Both the position numbers and the translations under genes were made by a program. Below, piece by piece: positions 9,703 to 19,009 of a DNA stretch of 64,000 bases; the stretch's first letter is position 1, and the number at the start of each line of letters is the position of its first letter. The stretch lies in NCBI RefSeq assembly GCF_003057615.1, contig NZ_QAFW01000006.1:23603-87602 (forward strand), read 5' to 3'. A model generated the notes under the pieces. That model was not told the origin of the DNA and searched no databases. It saw only the letters and a program-made list of their open reading frames with translations. The stretch comes from Metalysinibacillus jejuensis (GTDB lineage: Bacteria > Bacillota > Bacilli > Bacillales_A > Planococcaceae).

Positions 9703-11388
9703 ATGTCTTTACGAACGAAACTGAATGTACTTGTCATGTCTTTTATTTTATTAATCAGCTTAATTTTAGGCGTGGTGACGTATGTGCAATCAGATAAGTT
9801 AATGCGCAACAACTATGAAATGAGTGTTACCAAACTTTCTAATTTAAGTTATAGCTTACTTGATGAAAAACTACCAGGTGACTGGGCCATTAAAAATAAC
9901 GAGCTATACAAAGGTACCGAAAAAATAACAAATCACGTCGCTTTAATTGATGACCTAGGGCAACAAATGGATGGTGGTGTCACCGTCTTTCAAGGTACTA
10001 AAGGGCTTATTACTACGCTCGAACTTGATGGACAACGCCTCACTGGCAAAGATGCTGACCCTGTGGTAATTGAAGCGGTTATGAATAAAGGTGAAACGTA
10101 TATTGGAGAAGCAGACGTAGTAGGCACTAAGTATTTAACGCTCTACTCACCGCTTAAAAATGCGCAAGGAGACATTGTCGGCATGTGGTTTGTCGGCGAA
10201 ATCATCGACGAAATTAACCAGATTCTTATAAGTTTCATTACTAAAATAGTTGTCGTCATGATTGTAGTGCTACTCATTGCGTTCGTTGTGAGTTCATTAT
10301 TAACAGGACGTATTTTACGACCACTTGCACGCATGAAAGAACAAATTCAAACGATTGCAGCAGGGGAAGGCGACTTAACAAAGCAACTTGATATTACAGC
10401 AAAAGATGAAATTGGCGAAGTAGCGCAAGGTTTTAATCAGATGATTGCAAGTTTGCGCACAATGATGACAAATATCGCATCTACCGCTACTGACGTTACC
10501 CATGCTTCTAACAGCTTAACAACGAGCGCCTCAACGACTTCAGCTGCTACCGAACAAGTGACAACAACGATGCAAGCTGTAGCAGGTGGCGCAGAGCAAT
10601 CCGTAACGAGCATTACAGAAAGTGTAACAGCTCTACAAGAAATGGCTGTAGGTGTTCAACAAGTAGCCGAAACTACTGCGACAATTTCAGATGCTACGAG
10701 TACAACGAGTAAAGAAGCACTCGAAGGTAACGAGGCGCTTAATCGCGTTAGAGAACAAATGAATGCGATTAACACCTCATCTAAACAAGTCGCTACGGCT
10801 ATTGGTAAACTGGATGAGCAATCGAATGAAATTGGTAATATTGTAGCTGTTATTACCGGCATTGCAGACCAAACTAATTTACTGGCACTAAACGCTGCGA
10901 TTGAAGCCGCACGCGCGGGGGAACAAGGTAAAGGTTTTGCGGTTGTTGCAGACGAAGTACGCAAACTAGCCGAGCAATCAAAACATTCGGCAGATCAAAT
11001 TGCTTCGTTAATTACGCAAATTCAAACTGATACAAAATCTGTTATAAAAGCAATTGAAGGTAATGCACGTGAAACAGCGGCTGGTATGGACGTAGTCGTT
11101 GATACACAACAAGGCTTTGCGAAAATCAAAAATTCAATCGATAGCGTAAACGCACAAATTCATGAGGTGTCAGCTGTTACCGAACAAATGTCAGCGGGTG
11201 TTGAAGAAATCACCGCTTCTACCGAAGAAGTGGCGCGTATTTCAGGTACAATTTCGGATAATATGATCCACGTTGCTTCGTCTTCTGAAGAACAGCTTGC
11301 TGCGATGACGGATATCGACCGAGCGGCTCAAGAAATGGCACGTATGTCTGCATCTTTACAGCAACTCATTAATCGATTTACGTACTAA
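9703..11388 (+). CDS. Methyl-accepting chemotaxis protein
   Basis: A 561-residue transmembrane chemoreceptor. Order: short cytoplasmic start, TM1 (about residues 9-31), an extracytoplasmic sensor of about 150 residues that looks like a single Cache-type fold, TM2 (about 182-204), HAMP (about 205-260), then the coiled-coil signalling domain with the hairpin tip [29 protein letters not shown] that docks CheA/CheW. The ligand is not predictable. AAAGGATG precedes the ATG. A 7-bp inverted repeat (CCTATTA/TAATAGG, 9634-9660) lies in the upstream region. The gene is monocistronic with a strong terminator. A second receptor with a different sensor lies at 48.6 kb. Confidence 0.93.
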   Translation: MSLRTKLNVLVMSFILLISLILGVVTYVQSDKLMRNNYEMSVTKLSNLSYSLLDEKLPGDWAIKNNELYKGTEKITNHVALIDDLGQQMDGGVTVFQGTKGLITTLELDGQRLTGKDADPVVIEAVMNKGETYIGEADVVGTKYLTLYSPLKNAQGDIVGMWFVGEIIDEINQILISFITKIVVVMIVVLLIAFVVSSLLTGRILRPLARMKEQIQTIAAGEGDLTKQLDITAKDEIGEVAQGFNQMIASLRTMMTNIASTATDVTHASNSLTTSASTTSAATEQVTTTMQAVAGGAEQSVTSITESVTALQEMAVGVQQVAETTATISDATSTTSKEALEGNEALNRVREQMNAINTSSKQVATAIGKLDEQSNEIGNIVAVITGIADQTNLLALNAAIEAARAGEQGKGFAVVADEVRKLAEQSKHSADQIASLITQIQTDTKSVIKAIEGNARETAAGMDVVVDTQQGFAKIKNSIDSVNAQIHEVSAVTEQMSAGVEEITASTEEVARISGTISDNMIHVASSSEEQLAAMTDIDRAAQEMARMSASLQQLINRFTY

Positions 11389-11394
11389 TTTAAC

Positions 11395-11432
11395 AAGGTG
11401 AAGCGCGCAAATGTTGCGCACTTCACCTTTTA
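11395..11432 (+). terminator. Terminator of the chemoreceptor gene
   Basis: 16-base arms AAGGTGAAGCGCGCAA / TTGCGCACTTCACCTT (one mismatch), 3-base loop, T-rich tail. Confidence 0.85.
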
Positions 11433-11457
11433 TTTAGCATAGCAAATTAAAAATATG

Positions 11458-11486
11458 TTGACAATTTTCAAAAAATTATGTTAGCC
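11458..11486 (+). promoter_or_regulatory. Probable promoter of the bmrCD leader
   Basis: A perfect TTGACA -35 at 11458-11463; the -10 is poor (TTAGCC at 17-base spacing, or TAGCCT at 18). Transcription from here would include the leader peptide, the hairpins and bmrCD. Confidence 0.5.
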
Positions 11487-11520
11487 TAAAAGAGCATTAA
11501 ACAACGAGGAGGTAAGCGCA

Positions 11521-11598
11521 ATGAAAACATCAATGACACACATCTATGAATTTCATACTACCTTACCATGCTTCCGTTATTTCGATATTTATAGTTAG
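11521..11598 (+). CDS. Leader peptide (25 aa) upstream of bmrCD
   Basis: A 25-codon ORF beginning MKTSMTHIYEFHTT and ending FRYFDIYS, with one of the best ribosome sites of the window (CGAGGAGGTAAGCGCA before the ATG). It is rich in aromatic residues, His and Thr. The stop codon is one base before a weak hairpin and about 30 bases before a strong terminator. In Bacillus subtilis the bmrCD exporter genes are preceded by bmrB, whose translation controls transcription by attenuation when ribosome-targeting antibiotics are present; this ORF occupies the same position, though sequence homology to BmrB is not something I can claim. Confidence 0.65.
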   Translation: MKTSMTHIYEFHTTLPCFRYFDIYS

Positions 11599-11662
11599 GA
11601 ATGAGTGTGGAAACTTATTCTTTTTTACGGCGCAGGCTCTAAAAGAGTTGGCGTCTTTTTTT
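11599..11662 (+). terminator. Tandem attenuator hairpins in the bmrCD leader
   Basis: First hairpin: GAATGAG/CTTATTC (11599-11605 with 11614-11620), 8-base loop, then TTTTTT. Second hairpin: GGCGCAGGCTCT with AGAGTTGGCGTC (11629-11640 with 11644-11655; one mismatch, three G-T pairs), then seven T. Both lie between the leader peptide and the exporter genes, with no gene stop needing termination, so they are best read as attenuators. The 5' arm of the first starts one base after the leader stop, where a terminating ribosome would cover it. Confidence 0.7.
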
Positions 11663-11712
11663 ATTCTCTTTTATCGAAACAATGCAAAAAATAAACAAAG
11701 GAGTCGAGTATT

Positions 11713-11769
11713 ATGAACATTTTAGTACAACGCAAAACATTAAAAAAGGAATCAACAGAAGACGGTTAG
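11713..11769 (+). CDS. Second short leader ORF (18 aa) before bmrC
   Basis: ATG with AAAGGAGTCGAG 5-10 bases upstream, 18 codons beginning MNILVQRKTLKK and ending TEDG, stop 15 bases before bmrC. It is basic then acidic, and I recognise no homologue. The ribosome site argues that it is translated; it could couple ribosomes into bmrC or be a decayed remnant. Confidence 0.4.
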   Translation: MNILVQRKTLKKESTEDG

Positions 11770-11784
11770 TGAAGGAGCACAATA

Positions 11785-13527
11785 ATGTTTGAAGTATTAG
11801 GAAAATTAAGTTGGTTTTACAAAATTTCATGGAAGAAGTACACCGTAGCGGTACTCCTTTTATGCGTAGCTAATTTACTCGGGATTTTACCTCCGCTACT
11901 CGTAGGTAAAACAGTAGATGCTATTCATCAGGGCGTATTAACCCCTGGATTTTTACAACGACAAATCATTTTTTTAGCGAGCGCTATTATTGTGATGTAT
12001 GTAGTGAGCTTTATTTGGCAATATCAGCTATTCAGCGGTGCCAATAGCTTAGAAAAACAGTATCGCTCTCGCTTAATGAAAAAGTTTTTAAACATGAGCC
12101 CCTCTTTTTATGAGAAAAATCGTACAGGGGACTTAATGGCAAGAGCAACCAATGATTTAAGCGCTGTCGCAGCCACAGCAGGTTTTGGTATTTTAACGCT
12201 AGCTGATTCGACGTTATATTTGATTACTATCATCATTACAATGGGTGTGATGGTGTCATGGAAACTAACATTACTAGCGGTATTACCACTTCCCATTTTA
12301 GCGCTCGCTATGAAAATACTCGGTAAAAAAATTCATGAGCGTTATATGCTGGCGCAAACAGCGTTTGGTGAAATGAATGATGGTGTACTCGAAGCAGTTG
12401 AGGGCGTACGCGTTGTACGTGCCTACGTACAAGAACGTGATATGGAAGAAAAATTTGCTCAAATGACGGAGGATGTATACCAAAAAAATATTCAGGTTAA
12501 ACGTATTGAAGCGTTATTTAACCCGCTTACTAAAATTGTCACGACGCTGAGTTATATGATTGGGCTTGGCTACGGGGCAGTACTCGTCTCTCGCGGTGAA
12601 ATGACCGTCGGTGGGCTTGTGATGTTTAACGTTTACCTTGGCATGATTGTATGGCCAATGTTTGCGATTGGTGAGCTTATTAATGTTATGCAGATGGGTA
12701 ACGCTTCGCTTGATCGTGTAGAAGAAACACTACAAACTACAGAAGCTGTCGTAGACCCACTTGAGCACATCATTACGAGAGAACCCAATGACATTCACTT
12801 TAAAGGATTGGCCTTTACGTACCCACAGTCCGAAACGATGAACTTACAAAATATCAACGTACGCATTAAACGTGGTGAAACATTAGGCATCGTAGGGAAA
12901 ACAGGTAGCGGTAAAACGACGTTTATTAAACAGTTACTGCGCGAATACCCTAAAGGAGACGGTGAACTTGCCTTAGGTGAACAGGCGATTGAAGCGCACA
13001 GTAAAGCGCAAGTGCGTCAGTTAATTGGTTATGTGCCCCAAACACATACTTTATTTTCTCGTTCGGTACGCGAAAATATTTTATTCGGTAAACCCGATGC
13101 CACAGAACAGCAACTACAAGAAGCGATACGTTTAGCTGACTTTGATAAAGATCTTGCGCGTTTACCTGAAGGCATTCATACAATCGTCGGCGAAAAAGGG
13201 GTAGCCTTATCCGGTGGACAAAAACAACGAATTTCAATTGCGCGTGCGCTCATTCGTGAACCAGAGATTTTACTATTAGATGATTCGCTATCAGCAGTGG
13301 ATGCTAAAACAGAAGCGCGCATCATTGCTAATATTCGACAAGTACGCTCGCAAAAAACGACAATTATTGTAACGCATCGACTTTCTGCCATTCAACATGC
13401 GGATCAAATTATCGTATTAGAAGATGGCCACATTATAGAGCAAGGCACACACGAACAATTGCTAACGCTCGGTGGGTGGTATAAAGAACAATATGACCGC
13501 CAACAACTTGAGGAGGTGACGTCATGA
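11785..13527 (+). CDS. bmrC: Multidrug ABC exporter half-transporter, BmrC (YheI)-like
   Basis: A 580-residue half-transporter: six-helix exporter membrane domain (about 1-310) then a nucleotide-binding domain with Walker A GKTGSGKTT (about 371-379), Q-loop YVPQTHTLF, signature LSGGQ and Walker B ILLLDD. The residue after the Walker B Asp is Asp instead of the catalytic Glu, which is the known degenerate site of BmrC-type subunits in heterodimers. It needs BmrD for the active site; the next gene overlaps by 4 bases. Exporters of this type expel drugs such as Hoechst dye and doxorubicin and are induced by ribosome inhibitors in Bacillus subtilis. Confidence 0.88.
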   Translation: MFEVLGKLSWFYKISWKKYTVAVLLLCVANLLGILPPLLVGKTVDAIHQGVLTPGFLQRQIIFLASAIIVMYVVSFIWQYQLFSGANSLEKQYRSRLMKKFLNMSPSFYEKNRTGDLMARATNDLSAVAATAGFGILTLADSTLYLITIIITMGVMVSWKLTLLAVLPLPILALAMKILGKKIHERYMLAQTAFGEMNDGVLEAVEGVRVVRAYVQERDMEEKFAQMTEDVYQKNIQVKRIEALFNPLTKIVTTLSYMIGLGYGAVLVSRGEMTVGGLVMFNVYLGMIVWPMFAIGELINVMQMGNASLDRVEETLQTTEAVVDPLEHIITREPNDIHFKGLAFTYPQSETMNLQNINVRIKRGETLGIVGKTGSGKTTFIKQLLREYPKGDGELALGEQAIEAHSKAQVRQLIGYVPQTHTLFSRSVRENILFGKPDATEQQLQEAIRLADFDKDLARLPEGIHTIVGEKGVALSGGQKQRISIARALIREPEILLLDDSLSAVDAKTEARIIANIRQVRSQKTTIIVTHRLSAIQHADQIIVLEDGHIIEQGTHEQLLTLGGWYKEQYDRQQLEEVTS

Positions 13528-15252
13528 CAACGACACAACGTTTGATCAAGTACGCCCTTCTTTATAAAAACACTTTGCTACTCGGTATCTTTTTATTGCT
13601 GATTGCCGTTGCAGCGGACGTATCAGGACCATTTATCGCAAAAAAGATTATTGATGAGCATATTGCAGATGCTACAAGCATCAATGTTAAGCCGTTACTT
13701 ATGCTACTTGGGCTATTTTTCGGCTTAGCTGTTATTGCAGCACTGTTTCGCTATTGTCAAGCGTTACTACTGCAAAAAGGAGCTAACCGCATCATTCAAA
13801 CGATGCGTAACGATGTGTATGAACATGTACAAACTTTGCCAGTGCGCTATTTCGACAATTTACCAGCGGGTAAAGTCGTTTCACGCATTACCAATGATAC
13901 CGAAGCCGTGCGTAATTTATTTGTTACCGTACTTGCCAACTTTGCGGCGAGTGGTATGACGATTATTGGCATTTACATTGCGCTCTTTATTTTAGACTGG
14001 CGCATGGCGATGATCGCCTTACTGCTCATCCCTATACTTGCGATTTGGATTGTGCTTTACCGTAAAATCGCTTCAAAATACAATCATGTTGTACGCAGTA
14101 AACTGAGCGACATGAATGCACGTATTAACGAGTCTATTCAAGGCATGCCGGTCATTCAAGCCTTTGGTCAAGAAGACAAAATGCTAAAGGAGTTTGAAGA
14201 AAGTAACGATGAGCATTTCCGCTATCAAAATAAGCTACTCGTGTTAGATGCTGCTACCTCTCACAATTTAGTAGATACGTTGCAGTCACTAACTTTAATG
14301 GCTTTTATCATCTACTTTGGTAACCAAGCACTCGGTGCAGAGGCGGCCATTTCCGTTGGGTTATTGTATGCATTTGTTGATTATATTACGCGCATTTTTA
14401 GCCCTGTTATGGGCATCGTCAACCAGCTACCACATTTAGAGAAGGCTAAAGTATCATCTGAGCGTGTTTTTGAACTACTCGATGAAAAAGGGGAGCCATT
14501 GACAGACGAAACGTTGCCACGCTATGAAGGGAATGTGCGCTTTGAGCACGTATGGTTTGCCTACAACGAACCTGATTATGTATTAAAAGACATTAATTTC
14601 GAAGCGAAAAAAGGCGAAACCGTAGCACTTGTTGGTCATACAGGCTCTGGGAAAAGTTCCATTATGAATGTGTTATTCCGCTTCTATGATCCCGTAAAAG
14701 GACAAATTACAATTGACGGTGACCCAATTACAGCGCATTCTCGCCAAGCGATTCGTCAACATATGGGTATTGTATTACAAGACCCTTATCTCTTTACAGG
14801 AACTATCGCTTCTAATATTAGCTTAAATGACCCTCGCATTACACGCGAAAAAATCGAAGCGGCGTTAAAAGCGGTAGGGGGCGAACGAGTTATTCAAACC
14901 CTACCAAAAGGCTTAGACGAACCTGTTATTGAAAAAGGTAGCACGCTCTCCGCAGGTCAGCGCCAACTCATTTCCTTTGCGCGCGCTCGCATTTGATCCT
15001 GCGATTTTAATATTAGATGAGGCCACGTCTAATATTGATACCGAAACAGAAGAAATTATTCAGCACGCGATGGACGTATTAAAAAAGGGGCGCACGACAT
15101 TTGTCATTGCCCATCGTCTATCTACCATTAAGCAAGCAGATAAAATACTTGTACTAGAAGCTGGCGAAATTGTAGAGAGCGGCTCTCACCGAGAATTACT
15201 CGCTTTAAATGGTCGCTATGCTGAAATGTATCAATTACAGGCAGGTGAATAA
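13524..15252 (+). pseudogene. bmrD: Multidrug ABC exporter half-transporter, BmrD (YheH)-like, frameshifted
   Basis: The partner half-transporter. The first frame (13524-14996) gives the membrane domain, Walker A VGHTGSGKSS, Q-loop and the [14 protein letters not shown] signature, then hits TGA. Homology resumes in the next frame as [18 protein letters not shown] with the only canonical catalytic Glu of the pair, ending at 15252. The break is at a (GC)4 run near 14979-14986; one more GC unit would join the two parts exactly as [11 protein letters not shown] in a protein of about 576 residues. The truncated product would lack Walker B and the H-loop, so the exporter should be dead unless the error is in the assembly or the tract varies between cells. 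Confidence 0.88.
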
Positions 15253-15253
15253 T

Positions 15254-15958
15254 ATGATTGATTTTTGGACGGTTAATCGCTATGGCACTGCCTATAAAAT
15301 GCCTGATTATATCCGCTTCGTTGATAAAGAAGTTCCGAGCCGCTACGATAGTAACGGCATGGTTATTACAACTGACATAACGAAAGAACAACTGCTAGTA
15401 CTTGCAGAAGAGCAACTTGCTACACAAGCACATGTGAAATTTACCTTTCCGCCCAACATAACTGTACCGATGCTCGAAGACTATGAATTAAGCGAGCTTG
15501 AAATTTATGAGCTAACAACCCCGATGTTTGCGGTCAATGAAGCCATTACTGTACAGTTTGTAGATGCAGCGACAGTGCCAGACTTTTTGCGACTCAGCTA
15601 TGACGAAGCGCTGCCTTTTGGTGAAAAGTATGCTAAAGAACGTGAAGCTTGGCTTTGTCGTAAATTACAGCAAGATTTCGTTGCTGTCATTGCGTACTAT
15701 CAAAACGAAGCGGTCGGTGCCGTAGAACTTATCGTGCAAGAAAACACGGTAGAGTTAGATCAATTTTTTGTACGTGAAGCTTTCCAGCGCCAAGGTATTG
15801 GTAGTACAATTCAAGCGTTTATCGAAGCACACTTTTTATACCATACAATTTTTTTAGTAGCCGATGCCTCAGATACACCGCGCGAAATGTATCAACGCCA
15901 AGGGTATGACTACTGCGCTACGTTTTATGAACTTACAAAACAGCCTCCTTCTTTATGA
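15254..15958 (+). CDS. GNAT-family N-acetyltransferase
   Basis: A 234-residue protein. The C-terminal half (about 110-230) has the acetyl-CoA-binding pattern FFVREAFQRQGIGSTIQAFIEA, typical of GNAT enzymes; the N-terminal half is without a recognised domain. The start is the ATG at 15254, one base after the bmrD stop with GCAGGTGAAT as ribosome site; the frame stays open further upstream inside bmrD. Position as third gene of the exporter operon hints at co-induction, but the substrate is unknown. Confidence 0.75.
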   Translation: MIDFWTVNRYGTAYKMPDYIRFVDKEVPSRYDSNGMVITTDITKEQLLVLAEEQLATQAHVKFTFPPNITVPMLEDYELSELEIYELTTPMFAVNEAITVQFVDAATVPDFLRLSYDEALPFGEKYAKEREAWLCRKLQQDFVAVIAYYQNEAVGAVELIVQENTVELDQFFVREAFQRQGIGSTIQAFIEAHFLYHTIFLVADASDTPREMYQRQGYDYCATFYELTKQPPSL

Positions 15959-15973
15959 AGCGGCTGTTTTTTC
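15937..15973 (+). terminator. Terminator of the bmrCD-GNAT operon
   Basis: AAAACAGCC/GGCTGTTTT arms with an inner CTTC/GAAG pairing and a T tail; the left arm overlaps the last codons of the acetyltransferase gene. Confidence 0.8.
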
Positions 15974-16031
15974 ATGCATAAATCATGTATTATAAAAATG
16001 GTAACAAAAATATTTTTTGGGAGGAATAGGA

Positions 16032-17162
16032 ATGAAGAAAATAACTATATCGGTCCTCGCTTTATTACTTGCTGTGATTTTCACAGTAACGCCAGCAAGT
16101 GCTAGTAATTTTAAAGATGTTTCATCAAAGCATACGTTAAAAATTGAAATCGACTACCTTGTTGAAACAGGTGTCATTGGTGGGTATCCTGATGGTACGT
16201 TTAAACCAAATCAACTTATCCAAAAAAAGCATATTGCCAAGATGATGGCAGCAGCACTTCAATTACCAAAAGATCAGCTAAAACACCCTAACTACAAAGA
16301 TGTAAGCCGCAGCCATCCGTATTACGAAGACATCGCAGCGCTTTACACAGCAGGCATTTTTAGTGATGCACCTTACTTTAAGCCAGACTCTTATATTTCA
16401 CGTGCCTTTATGGCTAAAATACTAGCGGAAGCTTTCGATTTAAAATCGATTTCGCAAAACTCAGTTACTTATCGTGATGTGAGCCAAAACCATGCATTTT
16501 ATCGCCCGATTCAATTAGTAGCTATGAATAATGTGGCAAAAAGCGTCCGTGCAAACGATGGTTCACTTTATTTTCAACCGAATAAAATGCTCACACGTGC
16601 GCATTTCTCAGCCTTTTTAGCACGTGCTATGACACTTAACAAAGGCGATTATTTACCAAATCCAAATTATGACTACTATTATACGGATAACACGGCTTTA
16701 TTATTTAAAGAATATCAAAATCTTGATTTTGGTAAAGCTACAGGCTGGAATTTTTTTAATCCGCAAACAGGTAGATACGGACTCGTTTCTTATGGTTTAA
16801 TAGGTGGTTCTTGGAGATTTTCTATCCCTCAAACTGATGCAAGTACATCAATAGCTTATCCTTTCACTATTGGATTAAATCCGGATTATTTAAATAAACT
16901 AGGTATGTTAGGAATAGCTGCTTCGTCATTAGAAAAACAAGAAATTATTAACACGAATGAAACGCTGACAATAGAAGGCCATACTTTTACAAATGTTGTA
17001 GCAATTAAAACAACTTATCCTAAATATATGGAAAATAACAAAGGTGAATACTATGAAGATAAAGTAGAATTCATTCTTTATCTTGCACCTGATTATGGAC
17101 CAATCGCCAACTATTCAAATGGTAAATATGAATACAAAATTAGCCATCGCATTGCCCGCTAA
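16032..17162 (+). CDS. Secreted S-layer-homology (SLH) domain protein
   Basis: A 376-residue exported protein. The signal peptide (about 1-25) ends with the ASA-S type cleavage region. Three SLH repeats follow (about 26-200; FKDVSSKH, GGYPDGTFKPNQLI, YKDVSRSHPYYEDI, FSRAFMAKILAEAF-type units), which bind pyruvylated secondary wall polymer and anchor proteins to the cell surface. The C-terminal 170 residues have no recognisable domain and use more AT-rich codons (ATA, AGA, AAT) than the SLH part, suggesting a separately acquired module. The ATG at 16032 follows GGGAGGAATAGGA; an in-frame TTG five codons earlier lies before that ribosome site. Confidence 0.88.
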   Translation: MKKITISVLALLLAVIFTVTPASASNFKDVSSKHTLKIEIDYLVETGVIGGYPDGTFKPNQLIQKKHIAKMMAAALQLPKDQLKHPNYKDVSRSHPYYEDIAALYTAGIFSDAPYFKPDSYISRAFMAKILAEAFDLKSISQNSVTYRDVSQNHAFYRPIQLVAMNNVAKSVRANDGSLYFQPNKMLTRAHFSAFLARAMTLNKGDYLPNPNYDYYYTDNTALLFKEYQNLDFGKATGWNFFNPQTGRYGLVSYGLIGGSWRFSIPQTDASTSIAYPFTIGLNPDYLNKLGMLGIAASSLEKQEIINTNETLTIEGHTFTNVVAIKTTYPKYMENNKGEYYEDKVEFILYLAPDYGPIANYSNGKYEYKISHRIAR

Positions 17163-17166
17163 CTAC

Positions 17167-17201
17167 TAAGAGCCGCTTCCTTTGTGAAGTGGCTCTTTTC
17201 T
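17167..17201 (+). terminator. Terminator of the SLH gene
   Basis: AAGAGCCGCTTC / GAAGTGGCTCTT arms (one G-T pair), 6-base loop, T tail. Confidence 0.85.
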
Positions 17202-17247
17202 TTACCTTATCTTATGAGTACAATAAACAAATGAGGAGGGGATAAAT

Positions 17248-17508
17248 ATGGAGGATAAACGCTTTAAAATCGCCAATCGGGAAGCGCTTATTGGTGTAGG
17301 GCTCGTCATGATTAACTTCGCGATTTGGTTCGGCTTTGCGTACGGCCTCGGAAGCGGTGACCCCGCAAATTACACATATGTGCTGGGCTTTCCTGCCTGG
17401 TTCTTTTATAGCTGTATAGCAGGTACCATTTTTATGATTGTACTGCTGTGGTTTGTACTTACATTTTTCTTTAAAGATGTGCCGTTTGATGAGGAGGATG
17501 CACAGTGA
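17248..17508 (+). CDS. yhdT: YhdT-family small membrane protein (PanF partner)
   Basis: An 86-residue protein with two predicted membrane helices (about 13-35 and 50-75) and an acidic C-terminus. This small family is regularly encoded directly in front of the pantothenate symporter gene panF, and here it overlaps panF by four bases (GTGA). Its function is not known; a role as accessory or stability subunit of PanF is inferred from the constant pairing. The ribosome site is GAGGAGGGG. Confidence 0.8.
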   Translation: MEDKRFKIANREALIGVGLVMINFAIWFGFAYGLGSGDPANYTYVLGFPAWFFYSCIAGTIFMIVLLWFVLTFFFKDVPFDEEDAQ

Positions 17509-18971
17509 TTCATTGGCAAGTTATCGTACCACTCGTTCTTTTTCTCATCATTATCTTTATGATCGGTATATGGGCAAATACTAAAGTGCGTACGACAGAT
17601 TCATTTTTACAGGAGTATTTTTTAGGCGGTCGTGAAATGGGCGGCTTTATTTTAGCGATGACCATGATTGCGACGTATGGTAGCGCAAGTAGCTTTATTG
17701 GCGGGCCTGGGGTAGCATATACCAAAGGTTTAGGCTGGGTGTTATTAGCAATGGCACAGCTACCTGCGGGTTACTTTGTGTTAATGGTACTTGGTAAAAA
17801 GTTTGCGATTATTGCGCGTAAATTTCAAACGATTACCTTAATCGACTTTTTACGTGTACGTTATAACAGTGATTTTATTGTCATTATGTCTGCCATTGCA
17901 ATTATTGTCTTTTTATTTTCATCTATGATGGCGCAGTGGGTAGGCGGTGCGCGTTTAATCGAATCATTAACAGGTCTTAGCTATACGACCGCACTCTTTA
18001 TTTTTGCAAGCTCGGTATTAATTTATGTCATTATTGGCGGCTTTAGAGCCGTAGCATTAACAGATGCCGTCCAAGGATCAATTATGGTCATTGGCACCGT
18101 CATTTTACTTATCGGTACAATTATTGCGGGTGGTGGTATTGATGCGATTATGGCAGCACTCGTTGCCGAAAACCCTAACTTTATTACACCGTACGGGGCA
18201 GAAGGGGAGTTAACCCCTTTATATGTATCTACCTTTTGGATTTTAATCGGCGTGGGTGTCGTCGGTCTTCCTCAAATTGCGGTCCGTGCGATGAGTTATA
18301 AAGATGCGAAAAGTATGCATCGCGCCATTTTAATCGGGACCATTGCGATTGGTACAATTATGTTTGGTATGCATTTAATCGGTGTCTTAGCGCGCCCTGT
18401 GCTACCTGGAATCGACATTGGCGATAAAGTCATGCCGCTCCTAACACTAAAAGTATTACCGCCTGCTGTAGCTGGCTTCGTATTGGCTGCACCGATGGCA
18501 GCAACGATGTCTACCGTAAATGCACTACTCATTTTAGTTAGCTCGACTGTCGTAAAAGACATTTACTTAAATTACATTAAGCCTGAAGCAAGCGATGCTC
18601 AAATTAAAAAGGCGAGCTTTATCGTCACGACGACTATCGGCTTAGCTGTCGTATTATTTGCGATGAACCCACCTGATTTAATCGTTTGGTTAAATTTATT
18701 TGCGTTCGGTGGCTTAGAAGCGGTATTTATTTGGTCTGTAGTACTTGGGCTCTATTGGCCTAAAGCTAACCGTTACGGTGCGATTGCTTCAATGATTACC
18801 GGCATGGGGTTATATATTGCGATTGATTGTCTTGCTCCTCATATTTTTGGGATGCATACGGTAACACTGCCTATTATAAGCTCATTGCTTATCTTTATTA
18901 TCGTAAGCCTTGCTACCCATAGTAAAGTAGCGCAAGAGCCCCATTGGTTAACAAACAAAACAAAAAGTTGA
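17505..18971 (+). CDS. panF: Sodium/pantothenate symporter
   Basis: An SSS-family sodium symporter of 488 residues with about 13 membrane helices, importing pantothenate for coenzyme A synthesis. The YFLGGREMGGFILAMTMIATYGSASSFIGGPG segment is characteristic of PanF within the family, and the upstream yhdT partner supports the call. The GTG start overlaps the yhdT stop and has GAGGAGGATGCACA in front; translation is likely coupled. It is clearly distinct from the two ActP-type members of the same superfamily at 34.5 and 38.1 kb. Confidence 0.88.
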   Translation: MIHWQVIVPLVLFLIIIFMIGIWANTKVRTTDSFLQEYFLGGREMGGFILAMTMIATYGSASSFIGGPGVAYTKGLGWVLLAMAQLPAGYFVLMVLGKKFAIIARKFQTITLIDFLRVRYNSDFIVIMSAIAIIVFLFSSMMAQWVGGARLIESLTGLSYTTALFIFASSVLIYVIIGGFRAVALTDAVQGSIMVIGTVILLIGTIIAGGGIDAIMAALVAENPNFITPYGAEGELTPLYVSTFWILIGVGVVGLPQIAVRAMSYKDAKSMHRAILIGTIAIGTIMFGMHLIGVLARPVLPGIDIGDKVMPLLTLKVLPPAVAGFVLAAPMAATMSTVNALLILVSSTVVKDIYLNYIKPEASDAQIKKASFIVTTTIGLAVVLFAMNPPDLIVWLNLFAFGGLEAVFIWSVVLGLYWPKANRYGAIASMITGMGLYIAIDCLAPHIFGMHTVTLPIISSLLIFIIVSLATHSKVAQEPHWLTNKTKS

Positions 18972-18998
18972 AGCGATATCTAAGCGCTTCAACTTTTT
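18962..18998. terminator. Bidirectional terminator between panF and the ferredoxin-NADP reductase gene
   Basis: Perfect 14-bp arms AAAAAGTTGAAGCG / CGCTTCAACTTTTT, T-rich on both strands, serving two converging genes; the left arm contains the panF stop. Confidence 0.9.
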
Positions 18999-19009
18999 GT
19001 TTTATGCGC

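Noticed and set aside
14979..14999. Programmed ribosomal frameshift in bmrD
   Set aside because: A +1 shift would drop a residue of the conserved segment, whereas one extra GC restores it exactly, so a 2-base loss is simpler.
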